Positions 7,796-16,512 of a stretch of DNA of 64,000 nt are shown here, piece by piece. Source of the DNA: Micavibrio aeruginosavorus EPB. Lineage in GTDB: Bacteria > Pseudomonadota > Alphaproteobacteria > Micavibrionales > Micavibrionaceae. Position 1 is the stretch's first letter. Every line of letters starts with the position of its first letter. Position numbers and translations under genes: made by a program. The notes under the pieces are model-generated. The model did not search any database, had not been told where the DNA came from, and saw nothing but the letters and a program-made list of their open reading frames with translations. The DNA lies in NCBI RefSeq assembly GCF_000348745.1, contig NC_020812.1, forward strand, positions 2,179,444-2,243,443. Direction: 5' to 3'.

Positions 7796-9451
7796 TTAGA
7801 AGATGACGTTGGTTAGGGATAAAACGTTATGGAGGTTGGCGGGCTGCGTACCGCAAGCGCCCACGGAGTTTTCTCCGCACGCATCAACACGCCCATCGTC
7901 ATAAAGCACGCTGATCCCCCATGCGGTATAGCCGTTGCCGTACAGGTTCCAATCCTGAATGGTGCCGCTAATACCAAGGACTTTTTGGAAGGTGCTGACA
8001 TTGGAAGCATGGCCGATGCCCAGATTTCCGTTGCCATTGTAGCCCGTACTCCACAACTGGTTTCCAGCCTGAAGAACGCACCCATCTGTTGAAACGCCAC
8101 CCCCCATAACGGCTCGTGTAACATTACCTTGGAATGCGCCAGCAGGCTTGAATGGCGCAGCTACGTTTGCCGTGTTGCCATTTCCGATCTGGCCGTAACC
8201 ATTATATCCCCAGAGATAAATCTCTTTCTGTTGGCTAATCGCACCGAATGCAGGATAACGACCATCCCCAGCAAATATGTCGGTAAAGAAAGCTGGGTGG
8301 ATAATTTGCGTAAAGCTCGTACGATCAGTGGTATCGCCTAACCCCAACTGCCCATAGCCATTATAGCCAGTTGTCCAGATCGTCCCATCCGCACGCAGCA
8401 CAAGACCGCATCCTGCAGGGCCATTTCCTGCCGTTGTATATCCAGCACTGGCCACTGCTTTTACGATATTATTGAGAGACGGATGCAAAATGGGTGTTTG
8501 ACGTGTTGTGCCATCACCAAGGCCAAGCTGACCATTATTGTTACTGCCCCAAACCCAGAGATTACCGTTATCTTCGACAGCATAGGCGTGGTGCTGCATT
8601 CCAGAAAGAGTAACGCAAGTAATGTTTGTCAAGGAACCACAACGAACAGGGACATACTGGTTGGCGGTTGTGCCGTTACCCAACTGACCAGTGCCGTTAA
8701 AACCGCAGCCATAGACTTTACCATCGGTGGTTAAAAACAATGCGCAAGCGTAGTCGTAGTAATTTGGACGGCTAGGAATGACTTTGGCGATCTGAATATT
8801 ATTTGCGACAAAAAATTCAATTCGCGTAGCGATAGCACGGTTGGCCGTATCTCCATGTCCCAACTGGCCATAGTTATTGTATCCCCAAGACCATACTTCA
8901 CCATTAGCCGTAAGAGCATAGTTTTGAGCGCCACCTAAAAAGACCTCAACAAAGCGTGCATTGCAGTCTGTTGGCGTGAGTCTTGAAGGAATATACACAT
9001 GGGAACCTGTTGGATCGCCATTCGAGTTATTGCTTCCAATGCCACAAGCCTTAATGGTACCGTCCGCCATAAGATAGGCACGAACGCCCGATCCACCCAT
9101 GCCATTCACTTTAGCCAGCTTGGCAACGCGGCGGGACGGATCAACTGCCTGCGTGCGCCATGCGGGTTTGCCGTTAATGAGCTGAAGAATTTCCGTCTCC
9201 GCACCACGCGCTAAGCGTACAGGCGCATTGCCATCGTGAATGAGAATGTCGCCTTCCTCCAGTAATTGATCCGTGCCGGCGGCGAGTAAATCCCAATCCT
9301 CGCCCACCACCGGAATGACGTCCATTACATCGCGCAGCGCAATGTAGCTGGAGCCACGGTGGGAAACGGCATCATCCGGTACATACGTGGCTTCAGCTTG
9401 ATACGCCCCGCGCCAGTTGATGCGAATATTGCCAAGGTCGATAACGGCCAT
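7796..9451 (-). CDS. Tail fibre / receptor-binding protein with RCC1 beta-propeller repeats
   Basis: 551 residues. Residues about 1-100 resemble phage fibre attachment modules with a carbohydrate-binding-like motif (RGAYQAEATYVPDDAVSHRG, then GSSYIAL). From about 125 to the end there are seven to eight RCC1-type blades, each with the signature GYNxYGQLGxG (YNNYGQLGHG, FNGTGQLGNG, SNNNGQLGLG, YNGYGQLGLG, YNGYGQIGNG, YNGNGNLGIG), so the body should fold as a seven-bladed propeller. This replaces the usual collagen-like or beta-helical fibre. A good site AAAGGAG precedes the ATG. Upstream is a smaller fibre-associated gene and downstream a possible chaperone. A role in host-surface binding is inferred. 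The repeats show no sign of decay. Confidence 0.8.
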   Translation of the reverse strand: MAVIDLGNIRINWRGAYQAEATYVPDDAVSHRGSSYIALRDVMDVIPVVGEDWDLLAAGTDQLLEEGDILIHDGNAPVRLARGAETEILQLINGKPAWRTQAVDPSRRVAKLAKVNGMGGSGVRAYLMADGTIKACGIGSNNSNGDPTGSHVYIPSRLTPTDCNARFVEVFLGGAQNYALTANGEVWSWGYNNYGQLGHGDTANRAIATRIEFFVANNIQIAKVIPSRPNYYDYACALFLTTDGKVYGCGFNGTGQLGNGTTANQYVPVRCGSLTNITCVTLSGMQHHAYAVEDNGNLWVWGSNNNGQLGLGDGTTRQTPILHPSLNNIVKAVASAGYTTAGNGPAGCGLVLRADGTIWTTGYNGYGQLGLGDTTDRTSFTQIIHPAFFTDIFAGDGRYPAFGAISQQKEIYLWGYNGYGQIGNGNTANVAAPFKPAGAFQGNVTRAVMGGGVSTDGCVLQAGNQLWSTGYNGNGNLGIGHASNVSTFQKVLGISGTIQDWNLYGNGYTAWGISVLYDDGRVDACGENSVGACGTQPANLHNVLSLTNVIF

Positions 9452-9466
9452 GTTGTTCTCCTTTGA

Positions 9467-9997
9467 TTAAATGTTGATGAGTAAATGGCCGTCAGGGCCG
9501 ATAGAAAAATCCACGCCGGGCAGCGTGATGAACCACACGGGATAGTCTTTGGCAGCGAATGTCCCGTCGCCGCTTTCGGCCAGCAGCTTTGCGCCATCCT
9601 TGCGCAGACCATAAAAGACACCTTTGGATTCGATTGGCTCGTATCCACTTTCGTCTTCCTTGACGGCCAGCAGCATGCCTGCCTTTCCTATGAGATCGGT
9701 GGGGAGGTTGAGAGCGTCCGCCAGCGTTTGTGCGGTGTGCGCATGCTCCGCCGCCTGGTCACGGGATTCCTCTGCATCCGCGACAGCTTCGGCCAGCTGT
9801 TCACCAGCTGCCCCAAGGTCGTTCAATCCTTGCTGGATCGTGTCTTCGATATCCTTTATGGCCTTAGCGACGCTTTTAACGTTGCCACCTTCGGTCGGCA
9901 CCACCGTCTGGTCATCACCGTGGACAATGTTGTGCAGGACTTGGCTGTCGCTTTGAACACGCGCAACCGCATCCTGCAGATCTGTCTGCAGGGTCAT
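9467..9997 (-). CDS. Tail fibre-associated protein (176 aa)
   Basis: Residues about 1-105 are strongly helical (IKDIEDTIQQGLNDLGAAGE, then AEAVADAEESRDQAAEHAHT), typical of trimeric stalks in phage fibres. The last 65 residues are beta-rich and end in DFSIGPDGHLLINI, a motif common at the end of fibre-associated proteins. GGAG lies 8 nt before the ATG. It precedes the RCC1 fibre gene and may be a stalk or adaptor connecting it to the tail. Exact family not known. Confidence 0.7.
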   Translation of the reverse strand: MTLQTDLQDAVARVQSDSQVLHNIVHGDDQTVVPTEGGNVKSVAKAIKDIEDTIQQGLNDLGAAGEQLAEAVADAEESRDQAAEHAHTAQTLADALNLPTDLIGKAGMLLAVKEDESGYEPIESKGVFYGLRKDGAKLLAESGDGTFAAKDYPVWFITLPGVDFSIGPDGHLLINI

Positions 9998-10014
9998 ATC
10001 ATTTCTCCTGTTTT

Positions 10015-10500
10015 TTAATTCAGCGTGATAGGCAAGGTTTGATGCACGAGGATGTGCAGAGCATTGCCCGAAAAAATAAGGCCTGCAGGGTCTTCACTCA
10101 GCAGCAAATTCAAAAGCCCCTCATCGAGAACAGGGCGCTCACGGATCTCAAGCTCCGAAGTAATTTCCCACAACGTGCCGCCCGCCAGCAATCGTGCGGA
10201 AAACTGGCGGGTAAACCTCGCTTCCTGATCCAAAAGACCTAAGCCTCCCAGCAGCGTGATTGTGAACCAGTTTGCGCCTTCCTTAGCATGCCAGCGATAC
10301 CAGCCTTCAAAGACGGCATACTGGTCACGGCGCATGATCCAACGCACCGAAACTTTCGTCGGCACGTTGGTAAATCGCCGCCGTTGCCGGGCAAGGCCTG
10401 CCTCCATTTCTGTGCGTAGGATGGCATCTTCCGGCTGAACGGCATAACCCTGAACCGTGGGCAACGGCAGCGTATTCGGCCATGTGATGATGTCAGGCAT
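10015..10500 (-). CDS. Minor tail protein, lambda M-like
   Basis: 161 residues directly after the tape measure gene, overlapping its stop (TAATG). The middle part (VSVRWIMRRDQYAVFEGWYR, then HAKEGANWF and LWEITSELEIRERP) follows the layout of minor tail M proteins: a beta-strand with a substitution-tolerant helix, a Trp-rich loop and a final beta-strand. M connects the tape measure and tail tip during initiator assembly. It is longer than lambda M (109) and the match is by pattern and gene order. Confidence 0.7.
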   Translation of the reverse strand: MPDIITWPNTLPLPTVQGYAVQPEDAILRTEMEAGLARQRRRFTNVPTKVSVRWIMRRDQYAVFEGWYRWHAKEGANWFTITLLGGLGLLDQEARFTRQFSARLLAGGTLWEITSELEIRERPVLDEGLLNLLLSEDPAGLIFSGNALHILVHQTLPITLN

Positions 10501-13500
10501 TATCGGTAACTCCCCGCCGCAGGATTAAGGCCGTAGCGACGCTCCAGCGTTGATGCCAGACCTTCGCCACGCCCGATATTCCGCGCCATTTTGGTTTCGA
10601 CTTCCTCGATCACTATATTCAGATCAAGGTTTCCAGCGCTGTCACGCCGCACGGTCGCAGAGGCTTCCGCCCCGGCGACATTGTTTTCGACCTTCACCGA
10701 CACGTTGACGTTTGACTTTGACTGCAACGCGCCGCCCAACAGCTGCATTTGTCCGGGCGTAAACACCGCTTCGCCTTTCTTGGCGATAATCGGCACTTCA
10801 TTGCCAACGATACCGCCCGTGTGAAAACGGGGTGCGCCACTGAAAACGCTGGGGTGGACACGCTTGCTGGCAAGGCTGTCTTGGCCGATAACGCCACCCG
10901 TGTGCGCTGTGGGGGCCGCTGCAGCACCGCCGCCGCCAAACAAACCACCGACAAACGTATTCAAAGCGCCTGCCAGCGGCGTAGTGATCGAGGACTGGAT
11001 TTGCATACGGATCAGATCGGCGATGATGGAATCCGCAAAATCCCCAAAATCCAGCTTTCCGGTCTGCACGAAATCAACCAGCGTTACTTCCATGTTTTTA
11101 AACATGGAAGTAACGCCGCGCTCCGCCTTGCTGGCCATATCCTGTGCTTCATCCGTGACGGATTTCAGGCCACGTTTAATGCCGTCTTCCCAGCGCTTCG
11201 AGCTATTCAAATCCTCTTCACGGGCTTCACGCAGCATATCCTGATAGACAGCTTCGACCTGTTTTCTGAAGTCTTCATAGCCTGCCGCCGTTTGGCTCAA
11301 GCCCAGCATAGCTTCATTACGCCATGCCTCGGCTCGCGCTGTCACAGCATCCAGCGTCACGCTCAAATCTTCGTAACGCTTGCGCACATCCTCAACGATT
11401 TTTTCGCGCTCACGTTCGGTTTTTTGGTTTTCACGCTGCGCTTCTTGATAGCGCTTCTCGCTTTCCTGAAGGCCGTAGATTTCAGATACCAGCGATTTGA
11501 TTTGCGATGCGTATTCACCTTGTGCCGCACCTTGTTCGCCTGTCAGATCAATTCCGGCGCGGCGCAAGGTTTGTTCCTGCTCATTCGTGATCATGGCGCG
11601 GCGCACGGCTTCCTCGCCTTGTGCGCGGGCAGCAGTTAGGCGGCGCAACGCCTGTTCTTCGGCCTGTAGTTCTGTGATGCGTTCCTGCAGCCGTTTTTTA
11701 TCTTCATCAGACATACCGCGTGAGATGGGCTTTGGTGCTTCTGTTTCAGATGGTTTCTGCTGTGCCTGCTGAGGCTTGGGATTGCGCAATTCATCCAGCG
11801 CGGCAGCTGCTTTTTTGGCTGCACGTTCGGCGGCCAGCAAAGCCAATACTTGCTGCTGCACATCTTCGGCCTGTTCGCCGAAGTCAGGATATTTGGTAGC
11901 CAGCTTAAATAAGGCTTCCGAATATTCCTGTGCGGAGAGCTTTCCCTGATTGAAGGCTTGGCGTGTTCGATACAGCTCATCCTGCAGCGGTGTGCCAGTG
12001 CGGGAAAACTGATCCCAAAACCCTCCGATTCCTCCAAACTTCAGTTCTTTTTGAAGATCGGTAATGTTTTCTTTGGCCGTTTCCAGCTGCTTGGTGAAGC
12101 GATAGATGGATTCCGTTTGCGTCAATGCGGCAGTGCTTTCTTCTGCTGCCTTGGCCGTCAAACCCAGCTCCTCCTTAACCTCCTTTAATTCCTGCGCATG
12201 GTCACTGGCCGCCTTGGCCGCAGCGTCATGCCCGGATGCCAGTTTCACCAACGCAATGCCTGCCAGAATGGCCAAGCCCACAGGCCCACCCACCAGCGCC
12301 AAGGCGGCACGGAAACCGATCATGGCGACAGTAGCCAGTTTGGTCGCACCTTCCATGACCACCAGCTGCACGGCAAAAGCCGTGGACAAGCTGGCCGCCA
12401 ATCGCAGACCAACAACCATCCCGGCATTGCTCATGATGGCCGCATTCAGCATGGCAACAGCACCCGCGACCGTGCGGGCGATCACAAGACCACCAATGGC
12501 GGTGACAGCCAGATCGGCATTTTCGATCAGGAATGATAAGGCTTCGGCGGCGGTAACAATCACCGATCCCAGCGTTTCGCCCAGCCCACGCGCCGCATCC
12601 TGCACGGCAGGGTCGGACAGCGTATCCGCCAACGTGCGATAGCCAACGCTCAGGCCGTCAAGGAATCCTCCGGCAGCAATCGTGCGTTCGATTTCCAGAA
12701 TGGAATTGTTGAAACGGTTGAGTTCTGCGCGGGCATTTTGTGAAGCTTCCGGCACGCCATCCGAAAATGTACGACGAATTTCATTTGCGAAACGCGGCAG
12801 GAATTCATCGGCAATGACTTCGCCTTGCTCCAGCATTTTATCCAGCTCGGCGGTGGTGATGCCCATACCGCGTGCTGCAAGCTGGAATGCGCCATACAAC
12901 CGCTCACCCAATTGGCCGCGCAATTCCTCGGTTTGCACCTTACCTTTGGACATGATCTGGCCGATAGCGCGTAAGGCGCCATTGGTCTGATCAACCGAAA
13001 GCTGGAGGACGGTGGAGGCTTCAGCCACGGCGGTAAAGATGTCGCGCGTGCCTTGCCCGGCCAGCGTTGTGCCTTTTGCCGCCGCCGCGATCTGCAGATA
13101 CGACTGCGACGTTTCCAGCAAATTGAGGCCAAGGCGTTCGGATTCCGCCTGCAAGAACGCCATCTCCGCTGCCGCGCCCTGACTGCTGCCTGTAACTGCC
13201 GCGAGCGCCGTATCCAAGCCCTGAAATGCCATACCTGTTTCATTTACGGAACGAATGCCACCGATAATGCCAGATAATCCTGCATATGCGGCGACAAGGC
13301 CTGCTGCTTGCCGAAACACAGAGTTGAGCGCCCGCGCGGTCGTATCCACAGCCTTTAACCCAGCATTGGCAGGCGCAGTTGCCCTATCGATGCGGTTGAA
13401 AGCCTGCTCACCTGTGCGGCCAACGCGCTCAAAGGTTTCCTCAACCCTTTTGCCGTCAACCACCGCGAGGCGGATGCTCATGTTTTTCTGTGCTGATCGC

Positions 13501-13502
13501 AT
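10500..13502 (-). CDS. Tail tape measure protein
   Basis: 1000 residues. The N-terminal tape-measure domain (about 95-260, GLDTALAAVTGSSQGAAAEM, followed by QSYLQIAAAAKGT and QLRGQLGERLYGAFQLAARG) is the conserved lambda-H-like pattern. Two hydrophobic regions follow (about 300-420), then long coiled coils (570-750, ELRNPKPQQAQQKP then helical) and a glycine-rich C-terminus (GGLFGGGGAAAAPTAHTGG). Its length sets tail length, and it reaches the cell during DNA ejection. It follows the G/GT frameshift gene by 6 nt, as in lambda. The C-terminal part carries the TMP_2-like motif HTGGIVGNEVPIIAKKGEAV. Confidence 0.95.
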   Translation of the reverse strand: MRSAQKNMSIRLAVVDGKRVEETFERVGRTGEQAFNRIDRATAPANAGLKAVDTTARALNSVFRQAAGLVAAYAGLSGIIGGIRSVNETGMAFQGLDTALAAVTGSSQGAAAEMAFLQAESERLGLNLLETSQSYLQIAAAAKGTTLAGQGTRDIFTAVAEASTVLQLSVDQTNGALRAIGQIMSKGKVQTEELRGQLGERLYGAFQLAARGMGITTAELDKMLEQGEVIADEFLPRFANEIRRTFSDGVPEASQNARAELNRFNNSILEIERTIAAGGFLDGLSVGYRTLADTLSDPAVQDAARGLGETLGSVIVTAAEALSFLIENADLAVTAIGGLVIARTVAGAVAMLNAAIMSNAGMVVGLRLAASLSTAFAVQLVVMEGATKLATVAMIGFRAALALVGGPVGLAILAGIALVKLASGHDAAAKAASDHAQELKEVKEELGLTAKAAEESTAALTQTESIYRFTKQLETAKENITDLQKELKFGGIGGFWDQFSRTGTPLQDELYRTRQAFNQGKLSAQEYSEALFKLATKYPDFGEQAEDVQQQVLALLAAERAAKKAAAALDELRNPKPQQAQQKPSETEAPKPISRGMSDEDKKRLQERITELQAEEQALRRLTAARAQGEEAVRRAMITNEQEQTLRRAGIDLTGEQGAAQGEYASQIKSLVSEIYGLQESEKRYQEAQRENQKTEREREKIVEDVRKRYEDLSVTLDAVTARAEAWRNEAMLGLSQTAAGYEDFRKQVEAVYQDMLREAREEDLNSSKRWEDGIKRGLKSVTDEAQDMASKAERGVTSMFKNMEVTLVDFVQTGKLDFGDFADSIIADLIRMQIQSSITTPLAGALNTFVGGLFGGGGAAAAPTAHTGGVIGQDSLASKRVHPSVFSGAPRFHTGGIVGNEVPIIAKKGEAVFTPGQMQLLGGALQSKSNVNVSVKVENNVAGAEASATVRRDSAGNLDLNIVIEEVETKMARNIGRGEGLASTLERRYGLNPAAGSYR

Positions 13503-13508
13503 CAGAGA

Positions 13509-14218
13509 TTAGTCCTTGTTTTTGATTTGGGCTTTGGTCAAACCCACGCTTACGGCGGGCAAAAGCTCGGCCATGACCTCGCGGCCGTAACCAAGGGCAT
13601 CGGAAAGTAGGAAGGCTTCCTGCAGGGGGAAACGATCACGAATTTGAGAGCTGACTTGCATGGCGACATCCCATGCCTGCCATCCCTCTAGGCTTTCGCA
13701 GTCGTTTTTCTTGTACGGGCAGTCCGCGCATTCTTCGGGGCAGGATTTGCAGTATTCAGCGCCGTCCCCGAAGTGCCACTCTGCCCGGCGCTCAAGTCTT
13801 TTTTTTCCGCATCAATCAACTCCCGTACACCTGTGTATTGCTGGGAAAAGCTGGCAGCGATTGACCAGAAGCCCGTCATCAGCTCGTCAATCTTTTCGGG
13901 CGTTACGGGAGCCTTGGCATCGCCATCGGCTTCCAAAATACCGTCCCAATCAACGATGGCTGTACGGGCAAGGCCACGCGCTAGATATTCCTCGGCCAGC
14001 GCTTCGCGGATTTCCACGTTGTCGACCTGTGGCAAATCATCGACCGATGCGCCGATTTCCTTTCGCTTTCGGTATTCCTCACCAATCTCCGTCAGGCGCT
14101 TGTTCATGAAAGCCCGTGCGGCATAGAAAATCGGGCTGGTGCATGGGCGTACTTTCACGCGCACGCCAAGGCCAAGTTCCAGCCAATACGGTTCGGTCTT
14201 AATATTGAGTTTCAGCAT
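13509..14218 (-). CDS. GT tail assembly chaperone produced by -1 frameshift
   Basis: The G frame (from 14218) contains GGAAAAAAAAG at 13797-13808. A -1 slip on the A run continues in a second open frame with no start of its own until the TAA at 13509-13511. The fusion is about 236 residues: 140 from G plus 96 new ones. The T part holds a cysteine cluster [11 protein letters not shown]-x6-C and the motif [18 protein letters not shown], seen in T-domain proteins of other alphaproteobacterial phages. In lambda, G and GT together chaperone the tape measure. Both frame and motif argue the shift is real, although efficiency cannot be judged here. Confidence 0.8.
13688..14218 (-). CDS. Tail assembly chaperone G
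   Basis: 176 residues in the zero frame. The N-terminal part ([20 protein letters not shown], then [16 protein letters not shown]) is conserved among tail assembly chaperones. The last 36 residues after the A run are low-complexity (Ala, Thr, Lys, Arg) and look like readthrough of a frame not used in the fusion. A good AAGGAG site lies before the ATG. It sits between the tail tube gene and the tape measure gene, the lambda G position. Confidence 0.85.
13799..13806 (-). other. Slippery A8 run for -1 ribosomal frameshifting
   Basis: Eight consecutive A on the minus strand at G codons 138-140 (GAA AAA AAA GAC). After a one-base backward slip the reading resumes AGA CTT GAG and stays open for 96 codons. 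The heptamer A AAA AAA is a classical slippery sequence. No clear pseudoknot was found downstream, though GC-rich sequence follows. Confidence 0.75.
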
Positions 14219-14287
14219 GTTGTCTCCTTGCTATTCTCGTTGAATGAAGCGTGTATGCGGCTCTCACAAACAGTAAGGAAAGTCCGC

Positions 14288-14485
14288 ATGATTAAGTCTC
14301 AAAGCCGAACCACATACAGCTTCAGCACGCCCTCCGAAGAGATTGCAAAAGCCATAGAAATTCTTAACCGTGATCAGTTTTGTCGGGAGCTGGTCTTTTT
14401 ATTTGCCCGGATAAAGGGAAGAAAGCGCCGGAACACGCTGCTGCGCGTGGCCCGGCATTTTATCAATACGCCTCCACATCATTGA
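14288..14485 (+). CDS. Possible small protein on the opposite strand (65 aa)
   Basis: A plus-strand frame lies in the gap between the tail tube gene and the chaperone gene. It starts at an ATG with AAGGA 9 nt before it and reads MIKSQSRTTYSFSTPSEEIA, then a basic helix (FARIKGRKRRNTLLRVARHF). It overlaps the 3' end of the tail tube gene by 23 nt. A basic helix-rich mini-protein is plausible as a small regulator, but no family is recognised and no promoter is obvious. Confidence 0.35.
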   Translation: MIKSQSRTTYSFSTPSEEIAKAIEILNRDQFCRELVFLFARIKGRKRRNTLLRVARHFINTPPHH

Positions 14486-15404
14486 TCAGCGTTATCGTGA
14501 CCATGTGGCCAAGCACAGCATCCTTTGCGCCTTGGAAATCGTATGACGCTTCAATGCCATTCGGCCCGGAGATCGAACGCTTGGGCTTTGGCAAATAGAC
14601 CTCGTGGCATTCGATAATGAGCTGGCGATCAGCATCAATTTTGTAAGCCAGCTCCATATCAATCGGCACACCTGACCGCGCGGTATTCATCAGCGAATTA
14701 TCGGCATAGCGCACGGCGATATTACCGGAGAGCGCAGCAACACCGGGATCAACACCATCGATCTTGCCGTCATCGCGGATGGTTTCGATGCGCTCCAGAT
14801 TGTTGTTGTAGGTCACGCTGGCCGAGGTCACGTTGCCCAACGGGTTGCCACCTTGTTTGACCGAACCTTGGAATTGCGAGAAGCGGGTATATTCCGCTTC
14901 TGCCGGGCTGGCATCATGCGTGACGTTTTGCGGGATTTCACCTTGACCGATCAAGTTGATGGTCACCTGTGCTTCACCGCTGCGTTGGAAGTTAAACGCG
15001 ATGGAGTTTGCCCGGATGCCCGTGAACATCGGAAAGTCAGGTATTTCCGGCATACCGACTTCAACCGCAAGGCTCGGTAACGTCACGCCACCCGATTTAA
15101 ATTCATGTGTGTACGGCCCAGCGCCCGTTGTCGTCGGCGCACCGAATACGGCTTTCAGCCAATGCCCGATATTGCGCAGATCTACCGGGATGACGATATC
15201 GCCATCGACGTTGATCACATCCTGGTAGGGCTGGGTCGGATCACGACCAAGGCCAAGGACGTTGGATTCAATCAGCCCCTGTGCCGAGTCCAGATCACTG
15301 GACACAAATGGCACCAAATGAAACGCCCCCGAAGCGGGGGCGTTTCCATAGGCGTTTTCAAAACCGATAATCAGGCGGGCATTCCACCCATATGCACGGG
15401 ACAT
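14463..15404 (-). CDS. Major tail (tube) protein, V-like
   Basis: 313 residues with the pattern of the lambda-type tail tube family found in alphaproteobacterial phages: RAYGWNARLIIGFENAYGNA at the N-terminus, a central beta-barrel (GPYTHEFKSGGVTLPSLAVE, then FNFQRSGEAQVTINLIGQGE) and a C-terminal part ending in ATITLINDVEAY-like strands. It forms the hexameric rings of the tail. AAAGGAG lies before the ATG. A perfect 11-bp hairpin lies in codons about 20-28 (see the separate entry). Confidence 0.9.
   Translation of the reverse strand: MSRAYGWNARLIIGFENAYGNAPASGAFHLVPFVSSDLDSAQGLIESNVLGLGRDPTQPYQDVINVDGDIVIPVDLRNIGHWLKAVFGAPTTTGAGPYTHEFKSGGVTLPSLAVEVGMPEIPDFPMFTGIRANSIAFNFQRSGEAQVTINLIGQGEIPQNVTHDASPAEAEYTRFSQFQGSVKQGGNPLGNVTSASVTYNNNLERIETIRDDGKIDGVDPGVAALSGNIAVRYADNSLMNTARSGVPIDMELAYKIDADRQLIIECHEVYLPKPKRSISGPNGIEASYDFQGAKDAVLGHMVTITLINDVEAY
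15321..15345 (-). other. Intragenic hairpin at the start of the tail tube gene
   Basis: AAACGCCCCCG, loop CTT, CGGGGGCGTTT on the minus strand: 11-bp perfect stem in codons about 20-28 (NAPASGAF). It ends in TTTCATTTG, so the U-run is weak. It may be an mRNA structure or a partial terminator. Confidence 0.5.
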
Positions 15405-15416
15405 GGCGTTTCTCCT

Positions 15417-15851
15417 TTAATTGAGAGGGTTGGTAGTTGAATATTCGAGGATGATGGGAACGACCGCAGCCTTGATAGTCGGCGCACCCTCGATGGTTTC
15501 GGACAGAAATTCCGGCGTTTCGATATGCAGATAATCGACAAGGCCACCGAGGCTGGTCTGTCCGTCCAGCGCCTGCGCCAGCATCGTGAGCAAATCATCC
15601 AGCGCCTGATCGCGCTGTGCCTGCTCGGCGTGCTGTACCAGTGCCTCGATCTCAACGCGGTGCTGATAGTGATAGCGCGGCGGCGATAACGTCACCTCCG
15701 GTTCGCCCGGATCGCCGTCGCGCATAATAAAAAGCCCCTCGGAAGGGACTTTTGTTGGCAACTGCTCGTTTCGGAGGGTGGATACCCCGGTGATGGTGTC
15801 CTTCAGGCATAAAAAAAGACCCGCAAGGGCCTGTTCTCGTTTCGATGTCAT
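15417..15851 (-). CDS. Tail terminator-like protein (U-like)
   Basis: 144 residues between the Z-like gene and the tube gene, the position of lambda U. The sequence (LPTKVPSEGLFIMRDGDPGE, then HYQHRVEIEALVQHAEQAQR) matches a family in alphaproteobacterial phages often mislabelled acyl-CoA transferase. U caps the tail and joins it to the head. Two terminator-like hairpins with T-runs lie in its first 41 codons (entries at 15729-15753 and 15811-15830). No strong ribosome site precedes the ATG. Confidence 0.75.
   Translation of the reverse strand: MTSKREQALAGLFLCLKDTITGVSTLRNEQLPTKVPSEGLFIMRDGDPGEPEVTLSPPRYHYQHRVEIEALVQHAEQAQRDQALDDLLTMLAQALDGQTSLGGLVDYLHIETPEFLSETIEGAPTIKAAVVPIILEYSTTNPLN
15727..15753 (-). 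terminator. Terminator-like hairpin inside the U-like gene, site B
   Basis: On the minus strand AAAAGTCCC, loop TTCCGA, GGGGCTTTT then TATTATG: 9 bp including one G-U pair, ending in a T-run. It lies at codons about 33-42. Confidence 0.5.
15811..15832 (-). terminator. Terminator-like hairpin inside the U-like gene, site A
   Basis: On the minus strand AGGCCC, loop TTGC, GGGTCT then TTTTTTT: 6 bp (one G-U) and a seven-T run at codons about 7-14 (LAGLFLCL). The layout is a standard intrinsic terminator although it lies inside the gene. Confidence 0.5.
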
Positions 15852-15858
15852 GTTGCTC

Positions 15859-16512
15859 TCAATCCGGCCAGTTTTTCAGGATCAGCTGCGGCAGGCGGTC
15901 AAACCAGCGCTTGGCTTCTGTGTTAAAGGTTATCAATCTCGGCAGTTGCACTTGCGGTACCAGCCAGAACATCACCACCGTTGTCAGGCCACTGCCTTTG
16001 CTAACGGCGCGGTCACTGGCCTTGCGGAAACCACGCAGTTGTCCGCTTTTCCGGTTGTAGGAAGCGCGAGCGTTATCGACTACCAGCAAGGACGGCTTGC
16101 CACTCCGATACACGAAACGTAGCCTGCCATAAGTATGCTCTGGGAAGTTCGACGGATTGATCCGCTTTCCTCCCACGCCGCGCTTGGGCGCATTCGGTGT
16201 CGGGATTGCCAGCCACCATCCATCCTTCGAACGAATGACAGCGGCATCCTCAAACCCTTCCATGATCCGGCTGGCCTTGGTGTAAACAACCCCGGCAGCA
16301 CGAATGGAATTCTGGCCCTTGGGATAATTATCCCCGCGCCAAGTATTCGCCATGCGCTGGCCAAGGCCAGCGCTCGTCACTTGCCTGCGCATCGACATTT
16401 TCAGGCCGTCCGTGGTTTCGCGCACGCCCAGCGTGACAGCACGCTCCGCCGTAGCGAATTCAGCCTTCATGTATTCTTTCAGGTTTCCCTCAAAGGCAGC
16501 TTTAAGACGCAT
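15859..16512 (-). CDS. DUF6441 minor tail protein (Z-like)
   Basis: 217 residues at the lambda Z position. The sequence (MRLKAAFEGNLKEYMKAEFA, then MRRQVTSAGLGQRMANTWRG) is the DUF6441 pattern, with the central motif SRIMEGFEDAAVIRSKDGWW, found in tail genes of alphaproteobacterial phages. Z joins tail completion and head attachment. It overlaps the FII-like gene by 11 nt. The exact step in assembly is by analogy only. Confidence 0.8.
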   Translation of the reverse strand: MRLKAAFEGNLKEYMKAEFATAERAVTLGVRETTDGLKMSMRRQVTSAGLGQRMANTWRGDNYPKGQNSIRAAGVVYTKASRIMEGFEDAAVIRSKDGWWLAIPTPNAPKRGVGGKRINPSNFPEHTYGRLRFVYRSGKPSLLVVDNARASYNRKSGQLRGFRKASDRAVSKGSGLTTVVMFWLVPQVQLPRLITFNTEAKRWFDRLPQLILKNWPD

